Below are positions 56,332 to 64,000 of a DNA stretch of 64,000 nucleotides, piece by piece. The notes beneath the pieces are model-generated. The model saw only the letters and a program-made list of their open reading frames with translations, had not been told where the DNA came from and made no database searches. The translations under genes and the position numbers were made by a program. Every line of letters begins with the position of its first letter. Position 1 is the first letter of the stretch. Source of the DNA: Gilliamella sp. ESL0443 (GTDB taxonomy: Bacteria; Pseudomonadota; Gammaproteobacteria; Enterobacterales; Orbaceae); NCBI RefSeq assembly GCF_019469165.1, contig NZ_CP048263.1, forward strand, positions 372,001-436,000, given 5' to 3'.

Positions 56332-57873
56332 ATGACATTTTTTCGACTTTATAAAATATTAACCATATTTCGAGCTTATCGATTAGAAGAGCTATTACCA
56401 AAACACCGTGTCTCAAGGTGGTTACGAGTATTATTGTTTTGTTTGTTTTGGGTTAGACCTAAATCAAATCAACAAGAGATTGGTGAAAGGTTGCGTCAAG
56501 CCTTACAAGAGCTAGGCCCGGTATGGATAAAATTTGGGCAAATGGTTTCAACAAGACGCGATGTGTTGCCAAAACATCTTGTCGATGCTCTAGCCAAATT
56601 ACAAGACCAAGTTACCCCTTTCGATGGAAAAATTGCAAAACAAATTATTGAAACTGCTCTAGGGTGTCCTATAGATTTTTATTTTTCAGATTTTAATGAT
56701 CAACCATTAGCATCAGCATCCATCGCACAAGTTCATACAGCAACTTTAAAAAGTAGCCAAGCTGAAGTGGTAATCAAAGTTTTGCGACCAAATATTTTAC
56801 CTATAATTAAATCTGACATTCGCTTAATGTATTGGATTGCTAACCAATTTACTAAACGGATAAAATTTGGTGAAAAGTTACGGGCTGTAGAAATTGTCAG
56901 TGATTATGAAAACACGCTTCTAAAAGAATTGGATCTTCAGAAAGAAGCCTATAACACAGCTCGTTTGCGCGACAATTTCATTAATAGTGAGATCCTTTAT
57001 ATTCCCTATGTGTACCAAGATTTGTGCCGAAAAAATGTTTTAGTTGAAGAGCGAATTTACGGTACTCCGATAGCTAATGTTGATGAATTAAAAAGAAATA
57101 ATGTCAATATGAAGTTATTAGCAGAGCGTGGTGTTCAAGCTTTCTTTACCCAAGTATTTAGGGATAATTTTTTTCATGCAGATATGCACCCGGGCAATAT
57201 CTTTGTGGATATAAGCGAACCCCAAAATCCTCGTTACATTGGGATAGATTGTGCAATTGTAGGTATTTTGACTGAAGATGATCAACGCTATTTGGCTGAA
57301 AATTTTCTTGCATTTTTTAACCAAGATTATCGAAAAATTGCACAAATTTATATCAAATCAGGTTGGGTTCCTGAAACAACGGATGTTGCCGCATTAGAAA
57401 TGGCTATGCGCAATGTTTGCGAACCTGCATTTGCTAAACCACTTGGTGAGCTCTCCTTTTCACAAATTTTATTATCACTATTTCAAGTTGCACGTCAATT
57501 TGAGATGGATATTCAACCTCAATTAACCTTACTTGAAAAAACGTTATTTTATATAGAAGGGTTAGGGCGTCAACTCTATCCAGAACTTGACTTGTGGCAA
57601 ACGGCTAAACCATTTTTAGAAAATTGGTATGAAGATAAATACAGTGCTAAAAAGTTATTACATCAAGTTTGGACTTCCTTACCAGAATGGAAAAACCTTG
57701 TTGTTGAGCTACCGGAAAAGTTGAATGATCAGGCTCGGATGACTAAGCTGATGCATGTTCAGTTAAAACAGATTAATCAACAACTTCAACGTAGTAAAAG
57801 AAACCAACAAAGATTAATGTTTGCAATTAGTATTCTTAGTCTTTTATGTATTGCTTTACTTGTCGGGCATTAA
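56332..57873 (+). CDS. ubiB: Ubiquinone biosynthesis ABC1-type kinase UbiB
   Basis: UbiB is a membrane-associated atypical kinase/ATPase needed for ubiquinone synthesis. The 513-residue protein has the KxGQ motif WIKFGQMVSTRRDVLP (about 63-78), the Ala-rich loop ASASIAQVH (about 121-129), HADMHPGNIF (about 281-290) and IGIDCAIVG in place of DFG, as in the family. E. coli UbiB has 546 residues and two C-terminal membrane helices; here only one is evident (LMFAISILSLLCIALLVG). It may be translationally linked to ubiE. Confidence 0.93.
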   Translation: MTFFRLYKILTIFRAYRLEELLPKHRVSRWLRVLLFCLFWVRPKSNQQEIGERLRQALQELGPVWIKFGQMVSTRRDVLPKHLVDALAKLQDQVTPFDGKIAKQIIETALGCPIDFYFSDFNDQPLASASIAQVHTATLKSSQAEVVIKVLRPNILPIIKSDIRLMYWIANQFTKRIKFGEKLRAVEIVSDYENTLLKELDLQKEAYNTARLRDNFINSEILYIPYVYQDLCRKNVLVEERIYGTPIANVDELKRNNVNMKLLAERGVQAFFTQVFRDNFFHADMHPGNIFVDISEPQNPRYIGIDCAIVGILTEDDQRYLAENFLAFFNQDYRKIAQIYIKSGWVPETTDVAALEMAMRNVCEPAFAKPLGELSFSQILLSLFQVARQFEMDIQPQLTLLEKTLFYIEGLGRQLYPELDLWQTAKPFLENWYEDKYSAKKLLHQVWTSLPEWKNLVVELPEKLNDQARMTKLMHVQLKQINQQLQRSKRNQQRLMFAISILSLLCIALLVGH

Positions 57874-57945
57874 GCGAGTTATTTTTTGGAATCTTACCAT
57901 TTAAGTGTATAATTTTACTATTTTAAGCTATTGGAGACTTATCAT

Positions 57946-58158
57946 ATGCCAAGTTTGCCCAAATTACTCATATTTGTAGCGGTTATCGTTCTATTATTTG
58001 GAACAAAAAAATTGCGTTCATTGGGCTCTGATCTTGGGGCTTCCATTAAAGGTTTTAAGAAAGCTATGAATGACGACGATGATCAAAAAGAGACAGATGA
58101 TTCACAAAAAGTGGAACGTCTTAACTCATCTGATGATAACCACACCAATAAAGAGTAA
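57946..58158 (+). CDS. tatA: Sec-independent translocase protein TatA
   Basis: A 70-residue TatA: one N-terminal membrane helix (PKLLIFVAVIVLLFG, about 5-19), the FGTKKLRSLGSDLGASIKGFKKAM amphipathic helix and an acidic tail (DDDDQKETDDSQ). TatA rings form the pore for folded proteins carrying twin-arginine signals. The ATG at 57946 has GGAG 9 bases upstream. The family glycine-rich start (MGG) is replaced by MPSLP. First of tatABC, after ubiB, as in E. coli. Confidence 0.93.
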   Translation: MPSLPKLLIFVAVIVLLFGTKKLRSLGSDLGASIKGFKKAMNDDDDQKETDDSQKVERLNSSDDNHTNKE

Positions 58159-58161
58159 CTT

Positions 58162-58503
58162 GTGTTTGATATTAGCTTTGGTCAGCTACTATTAGTCTTA
58201 ATTATCGGGTTGGTCGTATTAGGGCCAGAGCGTCTACCTATTGCAATTAAAACTGTTGCAAGCTGGATAAAAGTACTCCGCCGTATGTCTGCAACTGTTC
58301 AGTTAGAATTGAATAAAGAGCTTAAATTACAAGAGTTACAAGATAGTTTAAAAAAAGCAGAACAAAGTGGGCTAAATACTCTAACACCGGAAATTCAAGA
58401 ATCCATTGATGAATTAAAACGCGTAACCGAAACACTACAAAAAGAGATCGATTCCGCCTCTCAAATAGATACAACAATTCATTCAGACAAAGATAAATTA
58501 TGA
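58162..58503 (+). CDS. tatB: Sec-independent translocase protein TatB
   Basis: A 113-residue Tat[32 protein letters not shown] is the membrane helix and hinge, followed by an amphipathic helix ([22 protein letters not shown]) and a short tail. E. coli TatB has 171 residues; the missing part is the variable C-terminal tail. TatB with TatC recognises signal peptides. GTG start, three bases after tatA, as in E. coli. Overlaps tatC by four bases. Confidence 0.93.
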   Translation: MFDISFGQLLLVLIIGLVVLGPERLPIAIKTVASWIKVLRRMSATVQLELNKELKLQELQDSLKKAEQSGLNTLTPEIQESIDELKRVTETLQKEIDSASQIDTTIHSDKDKL

Positions 58504-59261
58504 CAGACGACGCAACGCAACCACTTATTGGTCATCTAGTAGAACTAAGAACACGGCTTTTACGATGTATCATCTGTATATTAATTGTATTAACGTGTTT
58601 ACTCTATTTCTCGAATGATATTTACCATATTGTTGCTAATCCGCTTATTAGTCAATTGCCAAAAGGTAGTAGCATGATTGCAACTGACATTGCGGCACCA
58701 TTTTTTACTCCTATTAAACTGACTGCTGTTGTTTCGATATTTATTTCGATTCCTTATATTTTGTATCAAGTATGGGGATTTATTGCACCTGCATTATATC
58801 AACATGAAAAACGTCTAATTATGCCATTGATAATTTCAAGTACGGTACTTTTTTATATTGGTATTGCGTTTGCTTATTTTGCAGTATTTCCTCTCGCTTT
58901 TTACTTCTTTATTCATACTGCTCCAGTTGATGTTGCGATAAATACCGATATAACTAAATATCTTGATTTTGTCATGACATTATTTATAGTCTTTGGTTTT
59001 GCATTTGAAGTCCCTGTTGCAATAATATTGCTGTGCTGGACAGGAGTAACAACCCCTAAAAATCTACGTAAAAAAAGACCTTATATTATTGTAGCAGTAT
59101 TTGCTGTAGCTATGTTTGTTACACCACCAGACGTATTTTCACAAATTTTATTAGCTGTACCTATCTGTTTATTATTTGAAGTTGGGACATTCTTTGCCCG
59201 GTTTTATCAACCAAGAAAAAAAATCATACAAGATGATGATAAAAATATAGACGATGAATAA
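58500..59261 (+). CDS. tatC: Sec-independent translocase protein TatC
   Basis: A 253-residue TatC with six membrane helices. Family motifs are [15 protein letters not shown] at the start, [33 protein letters not shown] in the first loop and helix 2, and [17 protein letters not shown] later. It binds the RR signal. The ATG overlaps tatB in an ATGA junction. The operon probably ends here; hldE starts 45 bp later. Confidence 0.95.
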   Translation: MTDDATQPLIGHLVELRTRLLRCIICILIVLTCLLYFSNDIYHIVANPLISQLPKGSSMIATDIAAPFFTPIKLTAVVSIFISIPYILYQVWGFIAPALYQHEKRLIMPLIISSTVLFYIGIAFAYFAVFPLAFYFFIHTAPVDVAINTDITKYLDFVMTLFIVFGFAFEVPVAIILLCWTGVTTPKNLRKKRPYIIVAVFAVAMFVTPPDVFSQILLAVPICLLFEVGTFFARFYQPRKKIIQDDDKNIDDE

Positions 59262-59305
59262 TAGATTGATAATTGATCCAATGAATACGAGTAAAGGATA
59301 ACTAA

Positions 59306-60730
59306 ATGAAAACATCTCTTCCTGAGTTTAATCTGGCAAATGTTCTTGTTGTTGGCGATATTATGTTAGATCGCTATTGGTATGGCGGTACCAATCGCAT
59401 ATCACCAGAAGCGCCTGTACCAATTGTTAAAATTGATTCTCTTGAAGAACGTCCTGGCGGTGCAGCTAATGTTGCACTCAATATTACCTCCCTCGGAGGT
59501 AAAGCGCGTTTAATTGGTCTTACAGGAATGGATGAACCTGCTAAGGTGCTTGATGAGCAACTTACTAATCGACATGTTCATTGCGATTTTGTATCTGTCT
59601 CAACACATCCAACTATTACTAAATTAAGAGTGTTATCAAGAAATCAACAATTAATAAGGATTGATTTTGAGGAAGGTTTTAATAATGTGGATCATACTCC
59701 TATTTTAGAGCGTATTGATACCGCACTTACAACTTCTAAAGTAATGGTTCTATCGGATTATGCCAAAGGTGCATTAACTGCTGTACAAGAAATGATAAAA
59801 CAAGCACGAAAAGTTAATGTACCAATATTGGTTGATCCTAAAGGTACTGATTTTGAGCGTTATCGTGGTGTAACATTACTGACACCAAATATGTCTGAAT
59901 TTGAAGCTGTAGTTGGAACATGTAAAACAGAAGAAGAGATCATTGAAAAAGGTTCTCAACTTATTAAGCAATATGATCTTAAAGCCTTGCTTGTTACTCG
60001 TAGTGAAAAAGGCATGACGTTAATACAATTAGATAAACCTGTTTACCATCTACCAACTCAAGCTAAAGAGGTATTTGATGTTACCGGTGCGGGTGATACT
60101 GTAATCGCAACTTTAGCAGCTTCATTAGCTGCAGGGCAATCACTTGAAGAAAGCTGTTATTTAGCAAACGCTGCAGCCGGTGTAGTTGTCGGTAAATTGG
60201 GAACATCAACTGTTTCGCAAGTTGAATTAAGTAATGCTATTCGGGCTCGCGCAGATGATGGTTTTGGGGTGATGACTGAAGATGAATTAAAAGAAGAAAT
60301 TCGTAAAGCACGATTACGTGGTGAAAAAATTGTCATGACTAATGGCTGTTTTGACATTTTACACGCTGGGCATGTTTCATATCTTGCTAATGCTCGCAAG
60401 CTTGGTGACCGTTTGATTGTAGCAGTAAATAGTGATACCTCAGTAAAACAATTGAAAGGGGAATCCCGACCAATAAATCCATTAATGCAAAGAATGATAG
60501 TATTAGGTGCACTTGATTCAGTTGACTGGGTTGTTCCTTTTGAAGAAGAGACTCCACAAAGGTTGATTGCCGGTATTTTACCTGATGTATTAGTAAAAGG
60601 TGGTGACTATAAACCTGAAGATATCGCTGGTGGAAAAGAAGTTATAGAAGCAGGTGGAGTAGTTAAAGTCCTTAATTTTGAAGATGGTTGTTCGACCACA
60701 AACATCATTGATAAGATTAAACGGAAATAA
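59306..60730 (+). CDS. hldE: Bifunctional heptose 7-phosphate kinase / heptose 1-phosphate adenylyltransferase HldE
   Basis: HldE makes ADP-heptose for LPS core in two steps. The 474-residue protein has an N-terminal PfkB/ribokinase domain (about 1-315: [40 protein letters not shown] with the catalytic Asp) and a C-terminal nucleotidyltransferase (about 340-474: [16 protein letters not shown] with HxGH). Length is close to E. coli HldE (477). Works with GmhA (51514-52089). GmhB is not in the window. A weak hairpin (60741-60768) follows. Confidence 0.95.
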   Translation: MKTSLPEFNLANVLVVGDIMLDRYWYGGTNRISPEAPVPIVKIDSLEERPGGAANVALNITSLGGKARLIGLTGMDEPAKVLDEQLTNRHVHCDFVSVSTHPTITKLRVLSRNQQLIRIDFEEGFNNVDHTPILERIDTALTTSKVMVLSDYAKGALTAVQEMIKQARKVNVPILVDPKGTDFERYRGVTLLTPNMSEFEAVVGTCKTEEEIIEKGSQLIKQYDLKALLVTRSEKGMTLIQLDKPVYHLPTQAKEVFDVTGAGDTVIATLAASLAAGQSLEESCYLANAAAGVVVGKLGTSTVSQVELSNAIRARADDGFGVMTEDELKEEIRKARLRGEKIVMTNGCFDILHAGHVSYLANARKLGDRLIVAVNSDTSVKQLKGESRPINPLMQRMIVLGALDSVDWVVPFEEETPQRLIAGILPDVLVKGGDYKPEDIAGGKEVIEAGGVVKVLNFEDGCSTTNIIDKIKRK

Positions 60731-60922
60731 ATAATATAATAATTAGCTATTTATTTAAGTAGCTAATTAGTCAATTATCGAATAATTTAGGTTTGGGTAT
60801 ATTTTAAAATCAATCAATAGGTATTAACTATCGTTAAATTTCATAATTAATACTTTTTTTATTATCTGCTTTATGCAAACCTATCAACTACCAAATGCTA
60901 ATTTATTTAAAGGATTTCTTTT

Positions 60923-62275
60923 ATGACTAAACACTATGACTATATTGCTATCGGTGGTGGTAGTGGGGGTATTGCTTCAATTAATCGAGCGGCATCTTAC
61001 GGTAAAAAGTGCGCTATTATTGAAGCTAAATTATTAGGCGGAACTTGTGTCAATGTTGGGTGTGTTCCCAAAAAAATTATGTGGTATGGTGCACAAATTG
61101 CTGAGGCGATTAATCATTATGGCCCTGATTATGGTTTTGATACGACAATTAATCATTTTGATTGGGATAAACTAATCGCTAGCCGAACAGCTTATATTGA
61201 TCGTGTTCATCAATCTTATGATCGAGTATTAAACAATAATAATGTCGATGTTATTCATGGATATGCTAAATTTATTGATAGCAAAACGCTTGATGTCAAT
61301 GGTGTGCATTATAGTGCCGATCATATTCTTATTGCTGTCGGTGGTAAGCCAAGTATACCCAATATTCCCGGAGCGCAATATGGAATTACTTCTGATGGAT
61401 TCTTTGAATTAAAAGCATTACCAAAAAGAGTGGCCGTTGTTGGTGCAGGCTATATAGCTTGTGAAATTGCCAGTGTTTTACACTCGCTAGGTGCTGAAAC
61501 TCATCAATTTGTTCGGCAAGGCACACCTTTACGTGCTTTCGATCCATTGATTGTTGAAACATTAATGGAAGTTATAACTAATGATGGTCAGCATTTGCAT
61601 ACTTTTGCAATTCCATCTTCTGTCACTAAAAACGTTGATGAATCATTAACGTTAACATTAGAAGATGGTAAAAATTATACTGTTGATTGTTTAATTTGGG
61701 CAATAGGACGAGAACCTGCAACTAAAGAAATGAATTTATCTGCAGCTGGCATTAAAGTTGACAGTAATGGGTTTATTATTGTTGATGAGTATCAAAATAC
61801 TAATGTAGCAGGAATTTATTCTGTTGGCGATGATACTGGAGCAGCGGCATTAACACCAGTTGCAGTTGCTGCTGGTCGACGCTTATCTGAACGACTTTTC
61901 AACAATAAACCAAATGAACATCTAGATTATACTAATATTCCAACGGTGGTATTTACCCATCCACCGATCGGGACAGTTGGGTTAACAGAACCACAAGCAA
62001 TGTTACAATATGGCCCTGAAAACGTGAAGGTCTATAAATCTACGTTTACTGCTATGTATACTGCCGTAACTTCTCATCGCCAACCGTGTAAAATGAAATT
62101 AGTTTGTATTGGTGAACAAGAAAAAATAGTCGGCATTCATGGTATAGGCTATGGTATGGACGAAATTTTACAAGGTTTTGCTGTCGCATTAAAAATGGGT
62201 GCAACAAAAAAAGACTTTGATAACACCATCGCCATTCATCCGACAGCCGCTGAAGAGTTTGTTACAATGCGCTAG
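60923..62275 (+). CDS. gorA: Glutathione reductase
   Basis: Gor reduces glutathione disulfide with NADPH via FAD and a Cys pair. The 450-residue protein has FAD-binding [15 protein letters not shown] (about 9-23), the redox motif [13 protein letters not shown] (about 40-52), NADPH-binding [15 protein letters not shown] (about 172-186) and the C-terminal [11 protein letters not shown] with the catalytic His-Glu. Length equals E. coli Gor. Own promoter region (192 bp) upstream; terminator shared with the convergent transporter gene. Confidence 0.95.
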   Translation: MTKHYDYIAIGGGSGGIASINRAASYGKKCAIIEAKLLGGTCVNVGCVPKKIMWYGAQIAEAINHYGPDYGFDTTINHFDWDKLIASRTAYIDRVHQSYDRVLNNNNVDVIHGYAKFIDSKTLDVNGVHYSADHILIAVGGKPSIPNIPGAQYGITSDGFFELKALPKRVAVVGAGYIACEIASVLHSLGAETHQFVRQGTPLRAFDPLIVETLMEVITNDGQHLHTFAIPSSVTKNVDESLTLTLEDGKNYTVDCLIWAIGREPATKEMNLSAAGIKVDSNGFIIVDEYQNTNVAGIYSVGDDTGAAALTPVAVAAGRRLSERLFNNKPNEHLDYTNIPTVVFTHPPIGTVGLTEPQAMLQYGPENVKVYKSTFTAMYTAVTSHRQPCKMKLVCIGEQEKIVGIHGIGYGMDEILQGFAVALKMGATKKDFDNTIAIHPTAAEEFVTMR

Positions 62276-62303
62276 TATATAGAAAATTTATTATATCTTG
62301 ATT

Positions 62304-62332
62304 AAAAAAAACAGGGCTTTAGCCCTGTTTTT
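62304..62332 (+). terminator. Bidirectional terminator between gorA and the MHS transporter
   Basis: AAAACAGGGC TTTA GCCCTGTTTT with A-run before and T-run after, serving both convergent genes. Confidence 0.88.
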
Positions 62333-62348
62333 ATATGGTGTTAAGTGA

Positions 62349-63698
62349 TTAATTATCTAATCTATTTTGCCAACCCTTTTGAGCTAATGATGAAAAACCA
62401 ACTAAAACAGCAAGTAAAGCCACTGCTGAGATGTAAATACCTGCTCCCAGATAACTGTATTCACCTAATATATGATCGGGACTTAATAAGTAGATAGTTA
62501 AAGTCGGCGTTATTGCACTAAACAATGCATAGGCTAAATTGTAAGATAATGATAGACCAGAATAGCGAATGGCTGGTGGAAAGGTTCTAGTTCCTATAAT
62601 TGGTGTCATAGCGATTGATCCGATAAATAAGCCAAATATCGCCCAAATCGAATATAGTTTAGCTAATGACATATCTGGCGTTAGTGAACTATAGAAATAG
62701 ATGCTTACCACAGCCAATCCACCCCAAGTTATGACGACTGTTTTTGCTGTGCCTAATTTATCATCTAACCAACCAGAAATAACACAGCCAATAGATAATG
62801 TTAAGGCAGCAATACATCCACCTATACGCCAATCCAGATTAGCAAAATGATACATACCGCCAACGATACGGCCAGGAGTAATTAAAATACCAACCATAAT
62901 TGCTGTTGATAATGACCAAGTTAACAAAGCGACTATCAAACAAGCTGTCTTATGTTTTTTTAGTACGGTAACAACAGGGATGCTTTTTTCTAATGCTTTA
63001 CGTGCAGCTAATTCCTTGAAGATTGGCGTTTCAGATAAAAATTTTCGTAAGTAGACTGAAATCACACCAAAAATTCCACCAATAATAAACGGTATACGCC
63101 AAGCATAATCTAAAATATTTTGGCTAGTAAAATAGAGATCAACAATAATTGTAACGAAAAATCCAAGTAAAATTCCGCCTGTAATACCTGATGTTAACGT
63201 ACCAACGCCCAAACCATAGCGTTGTTTTGGTGTATGTTCTGCGATAAATACCCATGCACCAGGCATTTCTCCACCAATAGCTGCGCCTTGTAACATACGC
63301 ATCAACAATAATAACAATGGTGCCACAATACCAATTGCTTCATAGGTCGGTAAAATACCGATAATAAAAGTAGGTAAAGCCATCATTGCTACACTTAAGG
63401 TAAACATCCGTTTTCGGCCAACTTTATCTCCAAAGTGGGCCATAATAATTCCGCCAACAGGACGAACTAAATAACCAGCAGCAAAAATCCCCCATGCAAA
63501 TAAATCTAAGGTTAATGGTGACAAGGTATGTGGTAAAAATAGTGGCTTGACAATGGTATCAATATATAGCGCATAGATAACAAAGTCATAAAATTCAAGC
63601 GTTCCGCCTAAAGATGACAATATTAATGTTTTAAAATCCTTACTATTCAATGGTCGGGCGACCGGTTGCCATTCAGCGTTAATTTCAGATTGACTCAT
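62349..63698 (-). CDS. MHS-family (metabolite:H+ symporter) MFS transporter
   Basis: A 449-residue inner-membrane symporter with about 12 helices. The family signature is clear: SSLGGTLEFYDFVIYAL in helix 1, LVRPVGGIIMAHFGDKVGRKRMF in loop 2-3, GAAIGGEMPGAWVFIAEHTPKQRYGLGVG and AWRIPFIIGGIFGVISVYLRKFLSETPIF. Relatives include KgtP, ShiA, ProP and YhjE; I cannot choose among dicarboxylate, shikimate or betaine substrates. It converges with gorA and is divergent from tag. ATG preceded by AAGG. Confidence 0.85.
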   Translation of the reverse strand: MSQSEINAEWQPVARPLNSKDFKTLILSSLGGTLEFYDFVIYALYIDTIVKPLFLPHTLSPLTLDLFAWGIFAAGYLVRPVGGIIMAHFGDKVGRKRMFTLSVAMMALPTFIIGILPTYEAIGIVAPLLLLLMRMLQGAAIGGEMPGAWVFIAEHTPKQRYGLGVGTLTSGITGGILLGFFVTIIVDLYFTSQNILDYAWRIPFIIGGIFGVISVYLRKFLSETPIFKELAARKALEKSIPVVTVLKKHKTACLIVALLTWSLSTAIMVGILITPGRIVGGMYHFANLDWRIGGCIAALTLSIGCVISGWLDDKLGTAKTVVITWGGLAVVSIYFYSSLTPDMSLAKLYSIWAIFGLFIGSIAMTPIIGTRTFPPAIRYSGLSLSYNLAYALFSAITPTLTIYLLSPDHILGEYSYLGAGIYISAVALLAVLVGFSSLAQKGWQNRLDN

Positions 63699-63941
63699 GA
63701 AAAAACCTTATTTTTATTATTAAATGAATATAGCCAGTAAAGAAAATGACTATTCTTTGGTAAATTTTAATGTTGAAAAGGCATTCTGCCATAAAAAATA
63801 GTCTTTTGTTTAATCATAAAAAAATTTAATCAACGATAACGATATGTTTGTTTGATTTATAATATGTATAAAAAATGATATTAAACTAAAATTCTATCTA
63901 TATATCGCATATAATAATTTTAAAATATTTGGATAAAAACA

Positions 63942-64000
63942 ATGGCAAAACGATGCAGTTGGGTTACAAATGACCCGTTATATATAAATTATCATGATAA
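63942..64000 (+). CDS. tag: DNA-3-methyladenine glycosylase I, N-terminal fragment (window edge)
   Basis: Only 19 codons are visible, reading MAKRCSWVTNDPLYINYHD. This matches the start of E. coli Tag (RCGWVSQDPLYIAYHDN), whose conserved Cys and His bind zinc. Tag removes 3-methyladenine from alkylated DNA. The 243-bp spacer to the divergent MHS gene is AT-rich; TTATAATATG near 63857-63866 may belong to its promoter. The rest lies past the right edge. Confidence 0.75.
   Translation, partial: MAKRCSWVTNDPLYINYHD

Noticed and set aside
1-64000. tRNA, rRNA, CRISPR arrays, prophage, transposases, restriction or toxin systems
   Set aside because: I looked for T-loop motifs, regularly spaced repeats, integrase or transposase signatures and clusters of atypical genes and saw none; the window reads as conserved core genome.

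Overview
The window looks like a core-genome segment of an AT-rich (roughly one-third G+C by eye) gammaproteobacterium. Protein after protein reads as a close relative of the Escherichia coli counterpart (TrmB, Prs, Pth, MetJ, RpmE, MlaFEDCB, PncB, AsnS, NusB, UbiE, HldE), and several local gene orders are enterobacterial (mlaFEDCB-ibaG, degQ-degS, rsuA-bcr, gmhA-yafJ, ubiE-ubiB-tatABC). Base composition, sugar-transport and uronate genes, and small departures from the enterobacterial pattern (DciA present, UbiJ absent, shortened TatB/UbiB/NadR) suggest an Orbaceae member such as Gilliamella from bee guts. That assignment is inference; no 16S gene is present.

Layout. 1-377: start of a lactose-permease-type symporter (lacY, minus strand) behind an unusual regulatory region with a CRP-like site and two operator-like repeats. 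811-3413: trmB-nfsA-agp, read leftward. 3674-5278: prs and pth. 5371-6403: a DUF3597 gene and a 580-bp spacer with a perfect CRP dyad. 6404-12894: glucuronate catabolism (uxuR-uxuA leftward, uxuB-uxaC-exuT rightward) around a UxuR-type operator and a perfect CRP dyad. 13160-17049: dciA, yhcB/zapG, degQ, degS, rpmE. 17123-18796: metJ and metB, divergent around three tandem met boxes. 19139-23817: a beta-glucoside PTS with its 6-phospho-beta-glucosidase and a divergent MFS gene. 23876-32165: ftsK, then prlC-rsmJ-rsuA-bcr-yrdA. 32255-35691: the complete mla phospholipid-transport operon. 35959-39881: a MetNIQ-type importer with an M20 amidohydrolase. 39913-46012: rhodanese, pepN, pncB, asnS. 46319-48952: two tandem trimeric porins. 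49085-52089: mgsA, mdtH, yafJ, gmhA. 52450-55483: ribH, nusB, yfiF and a reduced NadR. 55546-60730: ubiE, ubiB, tatABC, hldE. 60923-64000: gorA, an MHS-family transporter and the first codons of tag.

How the genes fit together. Three carbohydrate modules (beta-galactoside, glucuronate, beta-glucoside) are visible. The first two carry CRP-type sites beside a specific operator, the usual design of catabolite-repressed sugar operons. GmhA and HldE serve LPS heptose synthesis; Mla, DegQ/DegS and the porins maintain the outer membrane. MetJ/MetB plus MetNIQ concern methionine.

There is no tRNA, rRNA, CRISPR array, prophage or insertion sequence that I could recognise. I did not find an obvious new multi-gene system. 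The most unusual signals are: an identical 20-bp intergenic sequence present three times; a NadR whose kinase P-loop is erased; a YfiF-type SPOUT protein without its cofactor-binding motif 2; an Agp-type phosphatase without a signal peptide, translationally coupled to a nitroreductase; a ubiE-ubiB junction with no ubiJ; and the phased twin operator upstream of lacY.
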